The notes below the pieces were generated by a model. It saw nothing but the letters and a program-made list of their open reading frames with translations. It searched no databases and was not told the DNA's origin. DNA of 64,000 nt, taken from NCBI RefSeq assembly GCF_001510895.1, contig NZ_LPWA01000102.1, forward strand, positions 51,122 through 115,121, in the 5' to 3' direction. Source of the stretch: Mesorhizobium loti. Lineage in GTDB: Bacteria; Pseudomonadota; Alphaproteobacteria; Rhizobiales; Rhizobiaceae. Below, one piece after another: positions 17,848-26,787 of the stretch (position 1 is the first letter of the stretch; each line of letters begins with the position of its first letter). The position numbers were made by a program, and so were the translations under genes.

Positions 17848-18219
17848 ATGGCTACGCCCAACTTCGTCATCCTTTATGTCGACAGCCCCGAGCGGAGCGG
17901 TGCGTTCTACGCTTCGCTGCTCGGCCGCGAGCCCGTCGAGGCCTCGCCGACCTTCGTCATGTTCGTGCTCGACAAAGGCTTCAAGCTCGGGCTCTGGTCG
18001 CGCCACACCGTGGAGCCGGCGGCGGCCGCGGCAGGTGGCGGCGGCGAGCTGGTGCTTGCGGTCGAGAATGCGGCCGCCGTCGATGCCTCGCATGCCGATT
18101 GGGCGGGGCGCGGCCTGAAAATCCTGCAAACGCCGACCGACATGGATTTCGGCCGCACCTTCGTCGCGCTCGACCCCGACGGGCATCGGTTGCGTGTTTA
18201 CTGGCCGAATGGGCAGTAG
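17848..18219 (+). CDS. VOC family protein (glyoxalase/EhpR-like resistance fold)
   Basis: A 123-residue vicinal-oxygen-chelate protein, MATPNFVILYVDSPERSGAF..., similar in layout to phenazine-resistance EhpR and bleomycin-binding proteins. It has the two betaalphabetabetabeta units, with FYASLLGREPVEASPTFVMF in the first and FGRTFVALDPDGHRLRVYWP in the second. Metal-ligand positions are not complete, so a binding rather than catalytic role is plausible. The ATG follows TTGGAG. It is probably co-transcribed with the WYL regulator. The last codons and stop (AAT GGG CAG TAG) are already part of a heptamer repeat. Confidence 0.82.
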   Translation: MATPNFVILYVDSPERSGAFYASLLGREPVEASPTFVMFVLDKGFKLGLWSRHTVEPAAAAAGGGGELVLAVENAAAVDASHADWAGRGLKILQTPTDMDFGRTFVALDPDGHRLRVYWPNGQ

Positions 18220-18281
18220 GCAGTGGGCAGTGGGGTCGAACCTTCCTAATGCCCACTGCCTATTTCCTACTGCCTAACCCT
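18208..18281. repeat. Heptamer-repeat inverted element between two convergent genes
   Basis: The left arm carries GGGCAGT, AGGCAGT, GGGCAGT. The right arm, read on the other strand, carries AGGCAGT, AGGAAAT, AGGCAGT, GGGCATT. The arms can pair into a long hairpin. The VOC stop codon lies in the left arm, and the ornithine cyclodeaminase stop (TAG on the minus strand) in the right arm. It probably acts as a bidirectional 3'-end structure. Confidence 0.7.
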
Positions 18282-19239
18282 TGAGCGCCTTGTAGACGGC
18301 GACGCCGGCGGCAAGGTCCTCGAGCGCGGCGCCGACCGACTTGAACAGCGTGATTTCGCTGTCGCTCTGCCGGCCCTGTTTGTCGCCGCGAGCAAGCTCA
18401 TGCAGGTCCGCGACGATCGCTTCGGGCTTCAGCACGCCGGAAGCCAATGGCTGGACGATGTCGCCTGCCTCCTTGGTGGCGCCGGCGCGGGTATCGACAT
18501 AGACGCGGGCGCTTGAAATCGCATCATCGTCGCTTTCGCGCATGGCCGGCGTGAAGCCACCGACCAGGTCGACATGGGTGCCCGGCTTCAGCAGCGCGCC
18601 CTTGATCAAAGGCGTGGTCGAGATGGTCGCCGAGGAGACGATGTCGGCCTCACCAAGCTCGGCTTTGAGATCGCCCGCCGCACTCGCAGGAAGGCCCTCG
18701 GCACGCAGTGCGCTTGCCACCTTCTCGGCATTGGCCGGCGTGCGGTTCCAGATGCGGATGGATTTGATGGGTCTCACCGCCGAATGCGCCTTGGCCAGGA
18801 AGGACGACAGCGCGCCGGCGCCGATCACCAGCAGCCGCGAGGCATCCTCGCGGGCGAGATAGGAAGCGGCGAGCGCCGAGGCGCAGGCGGTGCGCCATTG
18901 CGTCAGCCGCTGGCCGTCGATCAGTGCCTCAGGCTCGCCGGTCACGCCGTCGAGCAGCAGATAGAGGCCCATCACCGCCGGCTTGCCGATGGCGTTATTG
19001 TCCGGCGACACGGTGACGATCTTGACGCCGATATGGCCACCGGCCGAAGTGCCGGCGGCGTTGAAGTCGGTCCAGGCCGGCATCAGCAACAGCGTCGAGG
19101 CGGCGCCGTCCGGCCGCTCGACCGCGTGATGGTGGCGCACCGGCTGCACGGCGCCGTCGCGGAAGGCGGTGCGCAGCGTCTCGACCAGCCCGGGAAAGGT
19201 GAGCGCCTTATCGACCTCGGCGGCCGAGATGGTCAGCAT
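18274..19239 (-). CDS. Ornithine cyclodeaminase/mu-crystallin family protein
   Basis: A 321-residue NAD(P)-dependent enzyme of the OCD/mu-crystallin family; members convert ornithine to proline or act on other amino or imino acids such as alanine. The sequence has GGHIGVKIVTVSPDN (about 68-82), GLYLLLDGVTGEPEALIDGQ, LTQWRTACASALAASYLARE and the Rossmann loop LLVIGAGALSSFLAKAH. HVDLVGGFTPAMRESDDDAI is the usual C-terminal motif. GGAG lies before the ATG. Substrate cannot be fixed from sequence. Single gene, convergent with the VOC gene. Confidence 0.85.
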   Translation of the reverse strand: MLTISAAEVDKALTFPGLVETLRTAFRDGAVQPVRHHHAVERPDGAASTLLLMPAWTDFNAAGTSAGGHIGVKIVTVSPDNNAIGKPAVMGLYLLLDGVTGEPEALIDGQRLTQWRTACASALAASYLAREDASRLLVIGAGALSSFLAKAHSAVRPIKSIRIWNRTPANAEKVASALRAEGLPASAAGDLKAELGEADIVSSATISTTPLIKGALLKPGTHVDLVGGFTPAMRESDDDAISSARVYVDTRAGATKEAGDIVQPLASGVLKPEAIVADLHELARGDKQGRQSDSEITLFKSVGAALEDLAAGVAVYKALKG

Positions 19240-19285
19240 GGAAAGCTCCGTGAAGTTACAGCGCTGCTAGAGTGTTTGTTTTCAC

Positions 19286-19331
19286 GCAATTCCGGACGGA
19301 AAACCCGCCATACACTTTGTCCTGGAATTGC
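19286..19331. repeat. Short palindromic repeat, AATTCC family, copy 3
   Basis: GCAATTCCGGACGGAAAACC pairs with the right part ending CCTGGAATTGC. It directly follows the TAA of the LapA-domain gene, in the same orientation as copies 1 and 2. Confidence 0.7.
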
Positions 19332-19332
19332 T

Positions 19333-19665
19333 TTAGTTCGAGGGCTTCGGCAGCGCCGGCCCTTTCGGCGCCGCCGGCGCGCGGCTCACTGCCTGGCGCA
19401 GGTTCTCGGCCTCGATGCCGCGCTGGCGCGCAAGCTTGCGGTAGCGGCCCTGCTTCACCCAGGTCGCCATGCTGCCGACGATCATGCCGATGGCAAGAGC
19501 CAGGAACAGGAAGATGAAGAGCGGCAGCGTCAGCGTCAGCGCCGGATTGCCGGGATGGAACGGGTCCAGCGTGAAGGCGACCGGTCCGCGGTTGGCGACG
19601 GCAAGCGCGATCAGGATGACGGCCAGCGGCACGAAGACCACGACGAGCACGAAGCGATTGAACAT
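19333..19665 (-). CDS. LapA (DUF1049) domain membrane protein
   Basis: A 110-residue inner-membrane protein with two transmembrane segments (MFNRFVLVVVFVPLAVILIA, and LPLFIFLFLALAIGMIVGSM at about 47-66) followed by a cytoplasmic basic/coiled tail (KQGRYRKLARQRGIEAENLR). This is the LapA/YciS layout; the E. coli homologue works with LapB in controlling LPS synthesis. No lapB neighbour is visible. The ATG follows GGTGGAG. It lies 45 bp downstream of ihfB, as in many proteobacteria where lapA follows ihfB. Confidence 0.82.
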   Translation of the reverse strand: MFNRFVLVVVFVPLAVILIALAVANRGPVAFTLDPFHPGNPALTLTLPLFIFLFLALAIGMIVGSMATWVKQGRYRKLARQRGIEAENLRQAVSRAPAAPKGPALPKPSN

Positions 19666-19709
19666 CAGATCTCCACCTAGAACACTGCGCCGGCCCACCG
19701 GCGCGGCGC

Positions 19710-19994
19710 CTATTTGCCGCCGTTCAGCCTTTCGCGCAACTCCTTGCCGGTCTTGAAGAACGGCACCCACTTCTCCTCGACCTCGACGGATTCGCCGGTG
19801 CGCGGGTTGCGGCCGGTGCGGGCAGGGCGGTTTTTCACCGAAAAGGCACCGAAACCGCGCAGCTCGACCCTGTTACCTTCGGCAAGCGCGTCGGTGATCT
19901 CGTCAAAGATGGCGCCGACGATGTTTTCGACGTCGCGCAGGAAAAGATGCGGGTTGCGTGCAGCGATGATCTGCACAAGTTCGGATTTGATCAT
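19710..19994 (-). CDS. ihfB: Integration host factor subunit beta
   Basis: DNA-bending nucleoid protein, beta subunit of IHF. The 94-residue sequence is typical: [20 protein letters not shown], then [20 protein letters not shown] with the conserved Pro of the beta arm (NPRTGE) and the C-terminal [21 protein letters not shown] would also support sigma-54 promoters used by the rpoN product encoded 3.6 kb away. It probably forms an operon with the lapA-type gene, and sppA precedes it on the same strand. Confidence 0.95.
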   Translation of the reverse strand: MIKSELVQIIAARNPHLFLRDVENIVGAIFDEITDALAEGNRVELRGFGAFSVKNRPARTGRNPRTGESVEVEEKWVPFFKTGKELRERLNGGK

Positions 19995-20073
19995 GAGAAC
20001 GTTCCCCGTAAAACCACTGCGGTCAATTTATCAGGATGATTTTATTGCTTTTTTGGTTCGTCCCAACAGCTTG

Positions 20074-21027
20074 TCAAGGGTGCCAGACCGAAACGAGACC
20101 GTCAAGAAACAAGCGGTCGGCGCCAAGCTCGTGAATGACGTCGCCGCCGGCGTCCGGCAAGCCGAGCGCGTTGGCGACGGCCTTGGTCATGCTCCTTGTA
20201 AGGAAAAAGCCACGCCCCTCCGTGCTTTTCCACTCGACGACCTTGAGCTTGTTGTCGACGCCCTTGGTCGCCAGCCAGTCGATCGCCTCGGTCTCGCCGC
20301 CGACTGCGTCGACCAGGTGATTGCCGAGCGCCTGGCGGCCGGTGAAGATCGAACCGTCGGCCAGTGCCAGCGCCTGCTCATGCGTCATTTTGCGCCGCTC
20401 GGCGACGATGCCGACGAACCAGTCATAGCTGTCGAGGATTAGCTTGCGCACCATGGCGCGCTCGTCGTCATTGGTCGGCTTGAAGGGCGAGGGCGAGGCC
20501 TTGAGCGGCGAGGATTTCACCTCCTCGAGCTTGATGCCGAGCTTGTCCATCAGGCCGCTGACGTCGGGATACTGGATCAGCACGCCGATCGAGCCGACGA
20601 TCGAGGTCTTGCGGGCAACGATGTGGTCGGCGGCACTGGCGATCATGTAGCCGGCGGACGCCGCCAGCGTGCCGACCTCGGCCACCACCGGCTTGTCGCC
20701 GGCGAGCTTGCGCACTTCCTCATAGATCGATTCGCCGCCGACCGTGGTGCCTCCGGGCGAATCGATCGACAAGATGACGCCCTTCACCGTCGCGGACTTG
20801 CGGATCGTCTCCAGCCTTTTGATCAGCTCCTCGTCCTCGGTGATGGTGCCTTCGATCTTGACCTTAGCGATGTGGTCGACCGCCTGGCCGGTGAAGTCTT
20901 CACCGTAGATCCATGCCGAAAAGGCGATCAGCGCCGCCGCCAGAACCACAAACGCGGCCACGCGCCAGAACGTCAGCTTGCGGCGCAAGCGGCGGCGGTC
21001 GATCAGGTCGTCGGCTCTCATTGCCAT
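20074..21027 (-). CDS. sppA: Signal peptide peptidase SppA
   Basis: Membrane-bound serine protease that degrades cleaved signal peptides. The 317-residue protein has one N-terminal transmembrane segment (FWRVAAFVVLAAALIAFSAW). The protease domain contains GVILSIDSPGGTTVGGESIY, the nucleophile region VGTLAASAGYMIASAADHIV (Ser of AAS) and the lysine region EEVKSSPLKASPSPFKPTN. This is the short, single-domain form. The ATG at 21027 follows GAGG; two other nearby ATGs differ by a few residues. ihfB follows about 80 bp downstream. Confidence 0.9.
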   Translation of the reverse strand: MAMRADDLIDRRRLRRKLTFWRVAAFVVLAAALIAFSAWIYGEDFTGQAVDHIAKVKIEGTITEDEELIKRLETIRKSATVKGVILSIDSPGGTTVGGESIYEEVRKLAGDKPVVAEVGTLAASAGYMIASAADHIVARKTSIVGSIGVLIQYPDVSGLMDKLGIKLEEVKSSPLKASPSPFKPTNDDERAMVRKLILDSYDWFVGIVAERRKMTHEQALALADGSIFTGRQALGNHLVDAVGGETEAIDWLATKGVDNKLKVVEWKSTEGRGFFLTRSMTKAVANALGLPDAGGDVIHELGADRLFLDGLVSVWHP

Positions 21028-21321
21028 CGTCAGCCTCACAGTCGATGCGAAAGGACGCTTTTAAAGCAAGCCTCCGCGCGGGGCTACCGTTTCATGAGAA
21101 CTCAGGCACCGACGATTGGATGCTGGAGATGACCTCACGAAAAATTAACGCAGCCGGCCCCTATCTGCTATGAAAGGCTGGCAGTTCAGCCGAATTCGTC
21201 CTAGTCGTGCGGTAGTAGCCGTCACATTTTTGCAGTTTTCCTCCGCTTGTGCTTGCTTGCGGGGGCCGGCATACCACCTATAGGCGGTGTTTGGCGGGCA
21301 AGGGCTCATTAGAAAACAGTC

Positions 21322-22035
21322 ATGTTGGCGCGATCTGACGAAACGAGCGATGCCGAAATGGTGTCGGCTGCCGCTGGCGAAAGCGGCACGCGGGGCGACG
21401 CATTTGACCGTGCACAGCGGCATTCGCGCCGGGTGCGCGTGCTGAAGTTCGCCGTGCCGCTGCTGGCGGCGGCAATTGCGATCGCCTTTCCGGTCTATTC
21501 CTATCTCGCCGCGCCGGTGTCGATCTCGGTGCAAGCCGAGGGCACCGCCTTTTCGGACGGCAAGCTGGTGATGGCCAATCCCAAGCTCAACGGCTTCACC
21601 AAGCAGAAACTGCCTTATTCGCTGACGGCGATCAGGGCGACGCAGGATGTCGGCAAGCAAGGCATCATCGACCTCGAAGGCATCAATGCCAAATTGCCCG
21701 TCGCCAGCGACAACGTCGTGTCGGTCAACGCCGCGCATGGCATCTACAACCGAGACGCCAACACGATGGACCTCACCAGCGATGTCTCGGTGACCACCAG
21801 CGACGGCATGGAAGCCAAGTTCAAATCGGTCTTCCTAGATATGGGCAAAGGCTCTATGAAGACGGACAATCCGGTCGATGTCAGCCGCGCCGGGTCGCGC
21901 ATCACCGCCGACTCGATGTCGGTGGAAGAGAACGGCAAGGTGGTGGTCTTCGAGAACCGGGTGCGCGTCAACATCGAGGCGGCCAGTCTGAAGGCGGCAG
22001 AGGCAAAGAGCGGAGAACAGAATGCGTCGCAGTAG
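21322..22035 (+). CDS. lptC: LPS export protein LptC
   Basis: Bitopic inner-membrane component of the Lpt machine that hands LPS from the LptB2FG extractor to LptA. The 237-residue protein has a cytoplasmic N-terminus, one transmembrane helix (VLKFAVPLLAAAIAIAFPVY, about 42-61) and a periplasmic beta-jellyroll (VSISVQAEGTAFSDGKLVMA to VVVFENRVRVNIEAA). It overlaps lptA by 14 bp. The start is the first in-frame ATG after the intergenic gap; a second candidate lies 36 bases downstream. Confidence 0.88.
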   Translation: MLARSDETSDAEMVSAAAGESGTRGDAFDRAQRHSRRVRVLKFAVPLLAAAIAIAFPVYSYLAAPVSISVQAEGTAFSDGKLVMANPKLNGFTKQKLPYSLTAIRATQDVGKQGIIDLEGINAKLPVASDNVVSVNAAHGIYNRDANTMDLTSDVSVTTSDGMEAKFKSVFLDMGKGSMKTDNPVDVSRAGSRITADSMSVEENGKVVVFENRVRVNIEAASLKAAEAKSGEQNASQ

Positions 22036-22624
22036 TTCGGCAAGGCTTGCAGCGGCGGCCTCTTTCCTGCTGTTGCTGGGGGCGGCGCCCGCGCTTGCCC
22101 AGTCCAGCGGCACCAGCCAGATGTCCGGCCTGAAATTGTCGGGTGACCAGCCGATCCAGATCGAAAGCGACAAGCTTGAGGTCCGGCAGGCCGACAGCGC
22201 GGCGATTTTCAGCGGCAACGTCACCGTCAACCAGGGACCGACGCTGCTCAAAGCCGGCAAGATGACGGTCTTTTATGTCAAGGATGCCAACGCCCCCAAG
22301 GGCGCGGCGGCCGGCGCGTCGGCGATGACGGGTGCGGCCAATATCGACCATCTGGTGGTCGAGAACAAAGTCTACATCAAGTCGAACGACCAGATCGCCA
22401 CCGGCGACAAGGGCACCTTCGACATGAAGACGCAGGTGCTCGTTCTTTCCGGCAATGAAGTGGTGCTCTCACAGGGCGACAATGTGCTCAAGGGCTGCAA
22501 GCTCACCGTGCAGATGAAGAGCGGCCTTGCCAATGTCGATGGCTGCGGCAGCAGCGGCCGCGTCATCATGTCGATAACGCCCCAGAAGCAGGGAACGGCC
22601 CAGCAGGGAGCGTCGAACAACTAA
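22022..22624 (+). CDS. lptA: LPS transport periplasmic protein LptA
   Basis: Periplasmic bridge protein of LPS export. The 200-residue precursor has a signal peptide ([20 protein letters not shown], cut after ALA at about residue 26) and an OstA-like jellyroll ([59 protein letters not shown]). There is a small insertion rich in Ala and Gly in the middle. Its start overlaps lptC and its TAA overlaps the lptB ATG (TAATG), so the three are translationally coupled. Confidence 0.9.
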   Translation: MRRSSSARLAAAASFLLLLGAAPALAQSSGTSQMSGLKLSGDQPIQIESDKLEVRQADSAAIFSGNVTVNQGPTLLKAGKMTVFYVKDANAPKGAAAGASAMTGAANIDHLVVENKVYIKSNDQIATGDKGTFDMKTQVLVLSGNEVVLSQGDNVLKGCKLTVQMKSGLANVDGCGSSGRVIMSITPQKQGTAQQGASNN

Positions 22625-23442
22625 TGACCGGCGTATCGTCGCTGCTGGCCCGCCTTCCAGGGCGGGCGGCCGCAAAACCGGCTGCCCCGGCAACGGTCAG
22701 TGTCGACAAGGCGAAGTTCAAGGGCACCCTGATCGCCAAGGGGCTGACCAAGAGCTACAAGGGCCGCAAGGTGGTGAGCGGCGTGACGCTCGGCGTGCGC
22801 GCCGGCGAGGCGGTCGGGCTGCTTGGCCCGAACGGCGCCGGCAAGACCACCTGCTTCTACATGGTCACCGGCCTCGTGCCGGTGGATGAAGGCACGATCG
22901 AGATCGACGGCTTCGACGTCACCTCGATGCCGATGTACCGGCGAGCCCGCCTCGGCATCGGCTACCTGCCGCAGGAAGCGTCGATCTTCCGCGGCTTGAG
23001 CGTCGAGCAGAACATCCGTGCGGTGCTGGAGGTGGTGGAAAAGAGCCGCAAGGAGCGCGAGCGCACCCTCGACGAGTTGCTCGAGGAATTCCACATCAGC
23101 CATCTTCGCAAGGCGCCGTCGCTGTCGCTGTCGGGCGGCGAAAGACGCCGTCTCGAGATCGCGCGGGCGCTGGCGACGCGGCCGGCCTACATGCTGCTCG
23201 ACGAGCCCTTTGCCGGTATCGATCCGATCGCGGTCGCCGACATCCAGCAGCTCGTTCGCCATCTGACCGCGCGCGGCATCGGCGTGCTGATCACCGACCA
23301 CAATGTGCGCGAAACGCTCGGCCTGATCGACCGCGCCTACATCATCCATGCCGGCCAGGTGCTGACGCATGGCCGGGCCGACGAAATCGTCGCCAACGCC
23401 GATGTGCGGCGTCTCTATCTCGGTGAGGGCTTTACGCTCTAA
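22624..23442 (+). CDS. lptB: LPS export ABC transporter ATPase LptB
   Basis: ATPase that powers LPS extraction from the inner membrane with LptF and LptG (not in this window). The 272-residue protein has an extra N-terminal extension of about 35 residues, Walker [17 protein letters not shown], signature [17 protein letters not shown], Walker [17 protein letters not shown] and the H-loop [16 protein letters not shown]; the last two are diagnostic of LptB. Following lptC and lptA, it ends about 190 bp before rpoN. Confidence 0.95.
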   Translation: MTGVSSLLARLPGRAAAKPAAPATVSVDKAKFKGTLIAKGLTKSYKGRKVVSGVTLGVRAGEAVGLLGPNGAGKTTCFYMVTGLVPVDEGTIEIDGFDVTSMPMYRRARLGIGYLPQEASIFRGLSVEQNIRAVLEVVEKSRKERERTLDELLEEFHISHLRKAPSLSLSGGERRRLEIARALATRPAYMLLDEPFAGIDPIAVADIQQLVRHLTARGIGVLITDHNVRETLGLIDRAYIIHAGQVLTHGRADEIVANADVRRLYLGEGFTL

Positions 23443-23632
23443 AGCGTAAAATTCTCCAATCCGGGCAGGATTTTCGTCTGTTTTTCGAGATTCTTGCCGG
23501 CCTCGCCTGCGAATAACGCTCCGGTAAGCCGTCGCTGCTAGCGTTTGCCTTGACAAGCAAAAGCCGGGCCAGTTTCTATGCCCGACCGAAAAACGGCAGT
23601 TCGATGCGTAGACGAGGCGTTTGAATCCAACC

Positions 23633-25162
23633 ATGGCGCTGGCGGCCAAACTGCAGCTCAGACAGTCCCAGTCGCTGGTGATGACGCCCCAGCTGATGCA
23701 GTCGATCCGGCTGCTGCAGCTCACCCATGTCGAGCTCGAACGCTTTATCGACGAGGAAATCGAGCGCAATCCGCTCTTGGAGCGGGCCGAGCCGCAGGAC
23801 GATGCGGGCGGCGACCAGCCGCAAAAGAGCGAGGCCGCGGCGGAACCGGCCAGCGGGGATGATTGGTTCGAGGCCGAGACGGAATGGAGCGCCGAGGCGA
23901 TCTCGGAAAAGCTTGATTCTTCGCTGGAGAACCTGTTTCCCGACGATCCCGGAACGAGCGAGAGGCTGGGACCGGACCTCACGGCGCAATGGAAGTCGGC
24001 GTCCGGAGGCAGCGCCGGCGGCGCTTCGTCGGAAGGTTTCGATGTCGGCGAGATGGCCGCGACGATTGTGACGCTGCGCGAGCATGTCGGCGAACAGATC
24101 GCGCTCGCCTTCCCAAACCCTGCCGAACGCCTGATTGCGGGCGAGCTTGCCGACAGCCTGGACGAGGCCGGCTATCTGCGCGCCGACCTGGACGAGGTTG
24201 CCGTGCGGCTTGGTGCAGACAAGGCGGCGGTGGCACGCGTGCTCACAGTCTGCCAGGCCTTCGAGCCGGCCGGCCTGTTTGCCCGCGATCTCGCCGAATG
24301 CCTGTCCTTGCAGCTTGCCGTGCGCGACCGGCTCGACCCGGCGATGAAGGCGCTGATCGCCAATCTCGAGCTGCTGGCGCGGCGCGATTTCCAGACGCTG
24401 AAGCGCATCTGCGGCGTCGACGAGGAAGACCTTCTCGACATGCTGGCGGAGATACGGGCCCTCGATCCGAGGCCCGGCACGGCATTTTCGGGCGGCGCGA
24501 GCGACGCGGTCGTCGCCGATGTCGAGGTGCGGCCGGCCGCTGACGGCAGCTGGGCGGTGGAGCTCAACCCCGACACGCTGCCGCGCGTTTTGGTAGACAA
24601 TGTCTATTTCGCCCGTATTTCCAGCCACGCCAGGGACCAGTCGGAAAAGGACTTTCTCGCCGAATGCCTGCAGAACGCCAACTGGCTGACGCGCAGCCTC
24701 GACCAGCGGGCAAAGACCATCCTCAAGGTGGCCTCGGAAATCGTGCGCCAGCAGGATGCGTTCCTCGTCCATGGCGTGCGGCACCTGAAACCGCTCAACC
24801 TGCGCATGGTGGCCGACGCGATCGGCATGCATGAATCGACGGTCAGCCGCGTCACCGCCAACAAATACATGCTGACGCCGCGCGGCGTGTTCGAGCTGCG
24901 CTATTTCTTCACCGCTTCGATCGCCTCGGCGGAAGGCGGCGAGGCGCATTCCTCGGAAGCCGTGCGCGACCGCATCAAGCAGCTGATCGACGAGGAAAAA
25001 CCCGCCGACGTGCTTTCCGACGACGCCATCGTCGACATGCTGAGGGAAAATGGCGTCGATATCGCCCGCCGCACCGTCGCCAAGTACCGGGAAGGCATGA
25101 ACATCCCTTCATCGGTGCAGCGCCGCCGCGAGAAGCGGGCGCTCGCCAACGCCGGCCGCTAA
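23633..25162 (+). CDS. rpoN: RNA polymerase sigma-54 factor
   Basis: Sigma factor for nitrogen fixation, nitrogen assimilation and dicarboxylate transport promoters, dependent on enhancer-binding ATPases. The 509-residue protein has the Gln-rich region I (MALAAKLQLRQSQSLVMTPQ and LMQSIRLLQL), a variable acidic region II, the core-binding region III and the C-terminal HTH. The RpoN box ARRTVAKYRE at about 487 binds the -24 element. ATG 23633 was chosen because family members start MALAAKLQLRQ; a TTG at 23621 is in frame. It sits in the conserved lptB-rpoN-hpf-ptsN order. Confidence 0.95.
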   Translation: MALAAKLQLRQSQSLVMTPQLMQSIRLLQLTHVELERFIDEEIERNPLLERAEPQDDAGGDQPQKSEAAAEPASGDDWFEAETEWSAEAISEKLDSSLENLFPDDPGTSERLGPDLTAQWKSASGGSAGGASSEGFDVGEMAATIVTLREHVGEQIALAFPNPAERLIAGELADSLDEAGYLRADLDEVAVRLGADKAAVARVLTVCQAFEPAGLFARDLAECLSLQLAVRDRLDPAMKALIANLELLARRDFQTLKRICGVDEEDLLDMLAEIRALDPRPGTAFSGGASDAVVADVEVRPAADGSWAVELNPDTLPRVLVDNVYFARISSHARDQSEKDFLAECLQNANWLTRSLDQRAKTILKVASEIVRQQDAFLVHGVRHLKPLNLRMVADAIGMHESTVSRVTANKYMLTPRGVFELRYFFTASIASAEGGEAHSSEAVRDRIKQLIDEEKPADVLSDDAIVDMLRENGVDIARRTVAKYREGMNIPSSVQRRREKRALANAGR

Positions 25163-25477
25163 GGTCAGTTGATATTCAGCCGGCCTGCCCTAGTTGGTAT
25201 GGGCTTGAGGAACGCGCGCATTTCCATAGTTTTCGTGCTTCATTGACAAGCTGCAATGAAGTGTCTAGAAGCCCGCCCGCATGAGCCGGGCCGTGATGCC
25301 CGCTCGCGAATGGGTCCGTCAAAGCGAAGGCCTCGGACGGCCAAGAAGGCGACTTGTGATCAACCGGAAAGTTCGGGTCTAAAATCGGCGCGCATGCCGC
25401 TGCAAAGCTTGTGCGCGCGCACCACGGGTATAAACTCGGGACAGTTTGAAGCCTGAGCAAGGAAGGTCAGTTTTCAG
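25163..25477. other. 315-bp intergenic region between rpoN and hpf
   Basis: No protein gene is supported. It holds a good sigma-70-type promoter (25243-25271), followed by about 200 bases of leader before hpf. The leader has several short GC stems, including GCCCG..CGGGC around 25268-25292. A regulatory or small RNA in the leader is possible but not shown. Confidence 0.5.
25243..25271 (+). promoter_or_regulatory. Sigma-70-type promoter upstream of hpf
   Basis: TTGACA (25243-25248), a 17-bp spacer and TAGAAG (25266-25271). The -35 is a perfect consensus match. It would give hpf-ptsN a transcript independent of rpoN with a leader of about 200 bases. Confidence 0.5.
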
Positions 25478-26061
25478 ATGAATCTGCGCATTTCGGGAAA
25501 ACATATGGACATCGGCGATGCGTTCCGTACGCGCATCACCGATCGTGTCAACGAAGCGATCGAAAAGTATTTCGATCGAGGTTTTCAGGACATGTAACGG
25601 TCATCAAGGCGGGGTCGCGCTTCTCGGCCGATTGCATGATCCGTCTCGATTCCGGCGCCTCGCTGCAGGCGACCGGCGACGCCCAGGATCCCACGCTTGC
25701 CTTCGAGGCGGCCGCCGATCGCCTCGAAACGCGGCTGCGGCGCTACAAGCGCCGGCTGAAGTCGCACACCTCCAACAATGGCAATGGCGAGTCCACCGAC
25801 ATCGCTTACACCGTAATGGAGCCGCTCGCCGACGATGACGAGGAAATTCCCGAGAACTTCGCTCCGGCCATTGTTGCCGAATCGACCATGACGCTTCGCA
25901 CCATGTCGGTGGCATCGGCTGTCATCGAGCTCGATACCAAGGACAGCCCGGTCTTCGTCTTCCGCAACGCCGGAACCGACCATCTCAACATCGTCTACCG
26001 CCGGCCGGATGGGAACATCGGCTGGATCGATCCGTCGACGACCAAAGTCGCGCAGGGATAA
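25478..26061 (+). CDS. hpf: Ribosome hibernation-promoting factor, long form (frameshifted)
   Basis: Binds the 30S subunit and dimerises ribosomes in stationary phase. The N-terminal domain starts MNLRISGKHMDIGDAFRTRI and ends EKYFDRGF. After a one-base loss in a T run at 25582-25585 (TTTT for TTTTT) the frame resumes as SGHVTVIKAGSRFSADCMIR. The C-terminal long-HPF domain is intact (DSPVFVFRNAGTDHLNIVYR, DGNIGWIDPS). Repaired length is about 194 residues, normal for long HPF. As written, the first frame stops at codon 37. GGAAGG lies upstream of the ATG. ptsN follows 60 bp later. Confidence 0.88.
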
Positions 26062-26122
26062 GAAAGCCAGCCGTGCGAGGGGGACGACTGGCGCGGCAAG
26101 GCGAGCAAGGGATTTTTCAAGC

Positions 26123-26587
26123 ATGGATCTCAGCGATCTCATCAGCGTCTCGGCTATCATGCCGGCGTTGAAGGCGAATTCCAAAAAGCAGCTTTTGCAA
26201 TTGCTGTCGGAGAGGGCGGCAGCGATTTCTGGTATTCCGGAGCGGGAAGTGTTCGACACGATCCTGCAGCGCGAGCGGCTGGGCTCCACCGGCGTCGGCA
26301 ACGGCATCGCCATTCCGCATGGCAAGCTCGCGGGCGTGAAGCGGATCGCGGGCGTGTTCGCCCGGCTGGAGACGCCGGTCGATTTCGAGGCGCTCGACGA
26401 CCAGCCGGTCGACCTGGTGTTCCTGCTGCTTGCGCCCGAAGGTGCCGGCGCCGACCATCTCAAGGCGCTGTCGCGCATCGCGCGCGTGCTGCGCGATGGC
26501 GATACGGTGGCCAAGATCAGGGGGACTCGCGACGCGGTGGCGATCCACGCGCTGTTGTCGGATACGCAGGCCTCGCACGCCGCCTGA
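26123..26587 (+). CDS. ptsN: PTS IIA-like nitrogen regulatory protein PtsN
   Basis: EIIA(Ntr), the terminal acceptor of the PTS-Ntr phosphorelay, linked to potassium and nitrogen control. The 154-residue protein has the phosphorylated His in GNGIAIPHGKLAGVKR (about 61-76) and the surrounding family motifs LLSERAAAISGIPEREVFDT and DLVFLLLAPEGAGADHLKAL. The unphosphorylated form interacts with KdpD in other bacteria; a full kdp system lies 22 kb away in this window. A two-hairpin repeat begins just after its stop. Confidence 0.93.
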   Translation: MDLSDLISVSAIMPALKANSKKQLLQLLSERAAAISGIPEREVFDTILQRERLGSTGVGNGIAIPHGKLAGVKRIAGVFARLETPVDFEALDDQPVDLVFLLLAPEGAGADHLKALSRIARVLRDGDTVAKIRGTRDAVAIHALLSDTQASHAA

Positions 26588-26597
26588 AGCGAAACCT

Positions 26598-26701
26598 AAG
26601 GCGCGTCGCGTTGAAACGGATTCGGGCGACGCGCTTTAAGTCTTTGTTTTGATGCATGTCGTTGCCCAGAACCGCTGCACACTTCTGGGCGACATGCATT
26701 A
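26598..26701. repeat. Two-hairpin composite repeat, copy A, after ptsN
   Basis: Hairpin 1 is GCGCGTCGC...GCGACGCGC and hairpin 2 is ATGCATGTCGTTGCCCAGAA with TTCTGGGCGACATGCAT, joined by AAGTCTTTGTTTTG. It is about 95 percent identical, in opposite orientation, to 35405-35510. It begins about ten bases after the ptsN stop codon. Confidence 0.8.
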
Positions 26702-26787
26702 GTTCTTTGGGATAAAACCTTGAGGGGCCGCAGGAAGCGGCCCTTTCCAATTCAGACGAGACCCCAAATTCAAATAGTGGACTGGGG

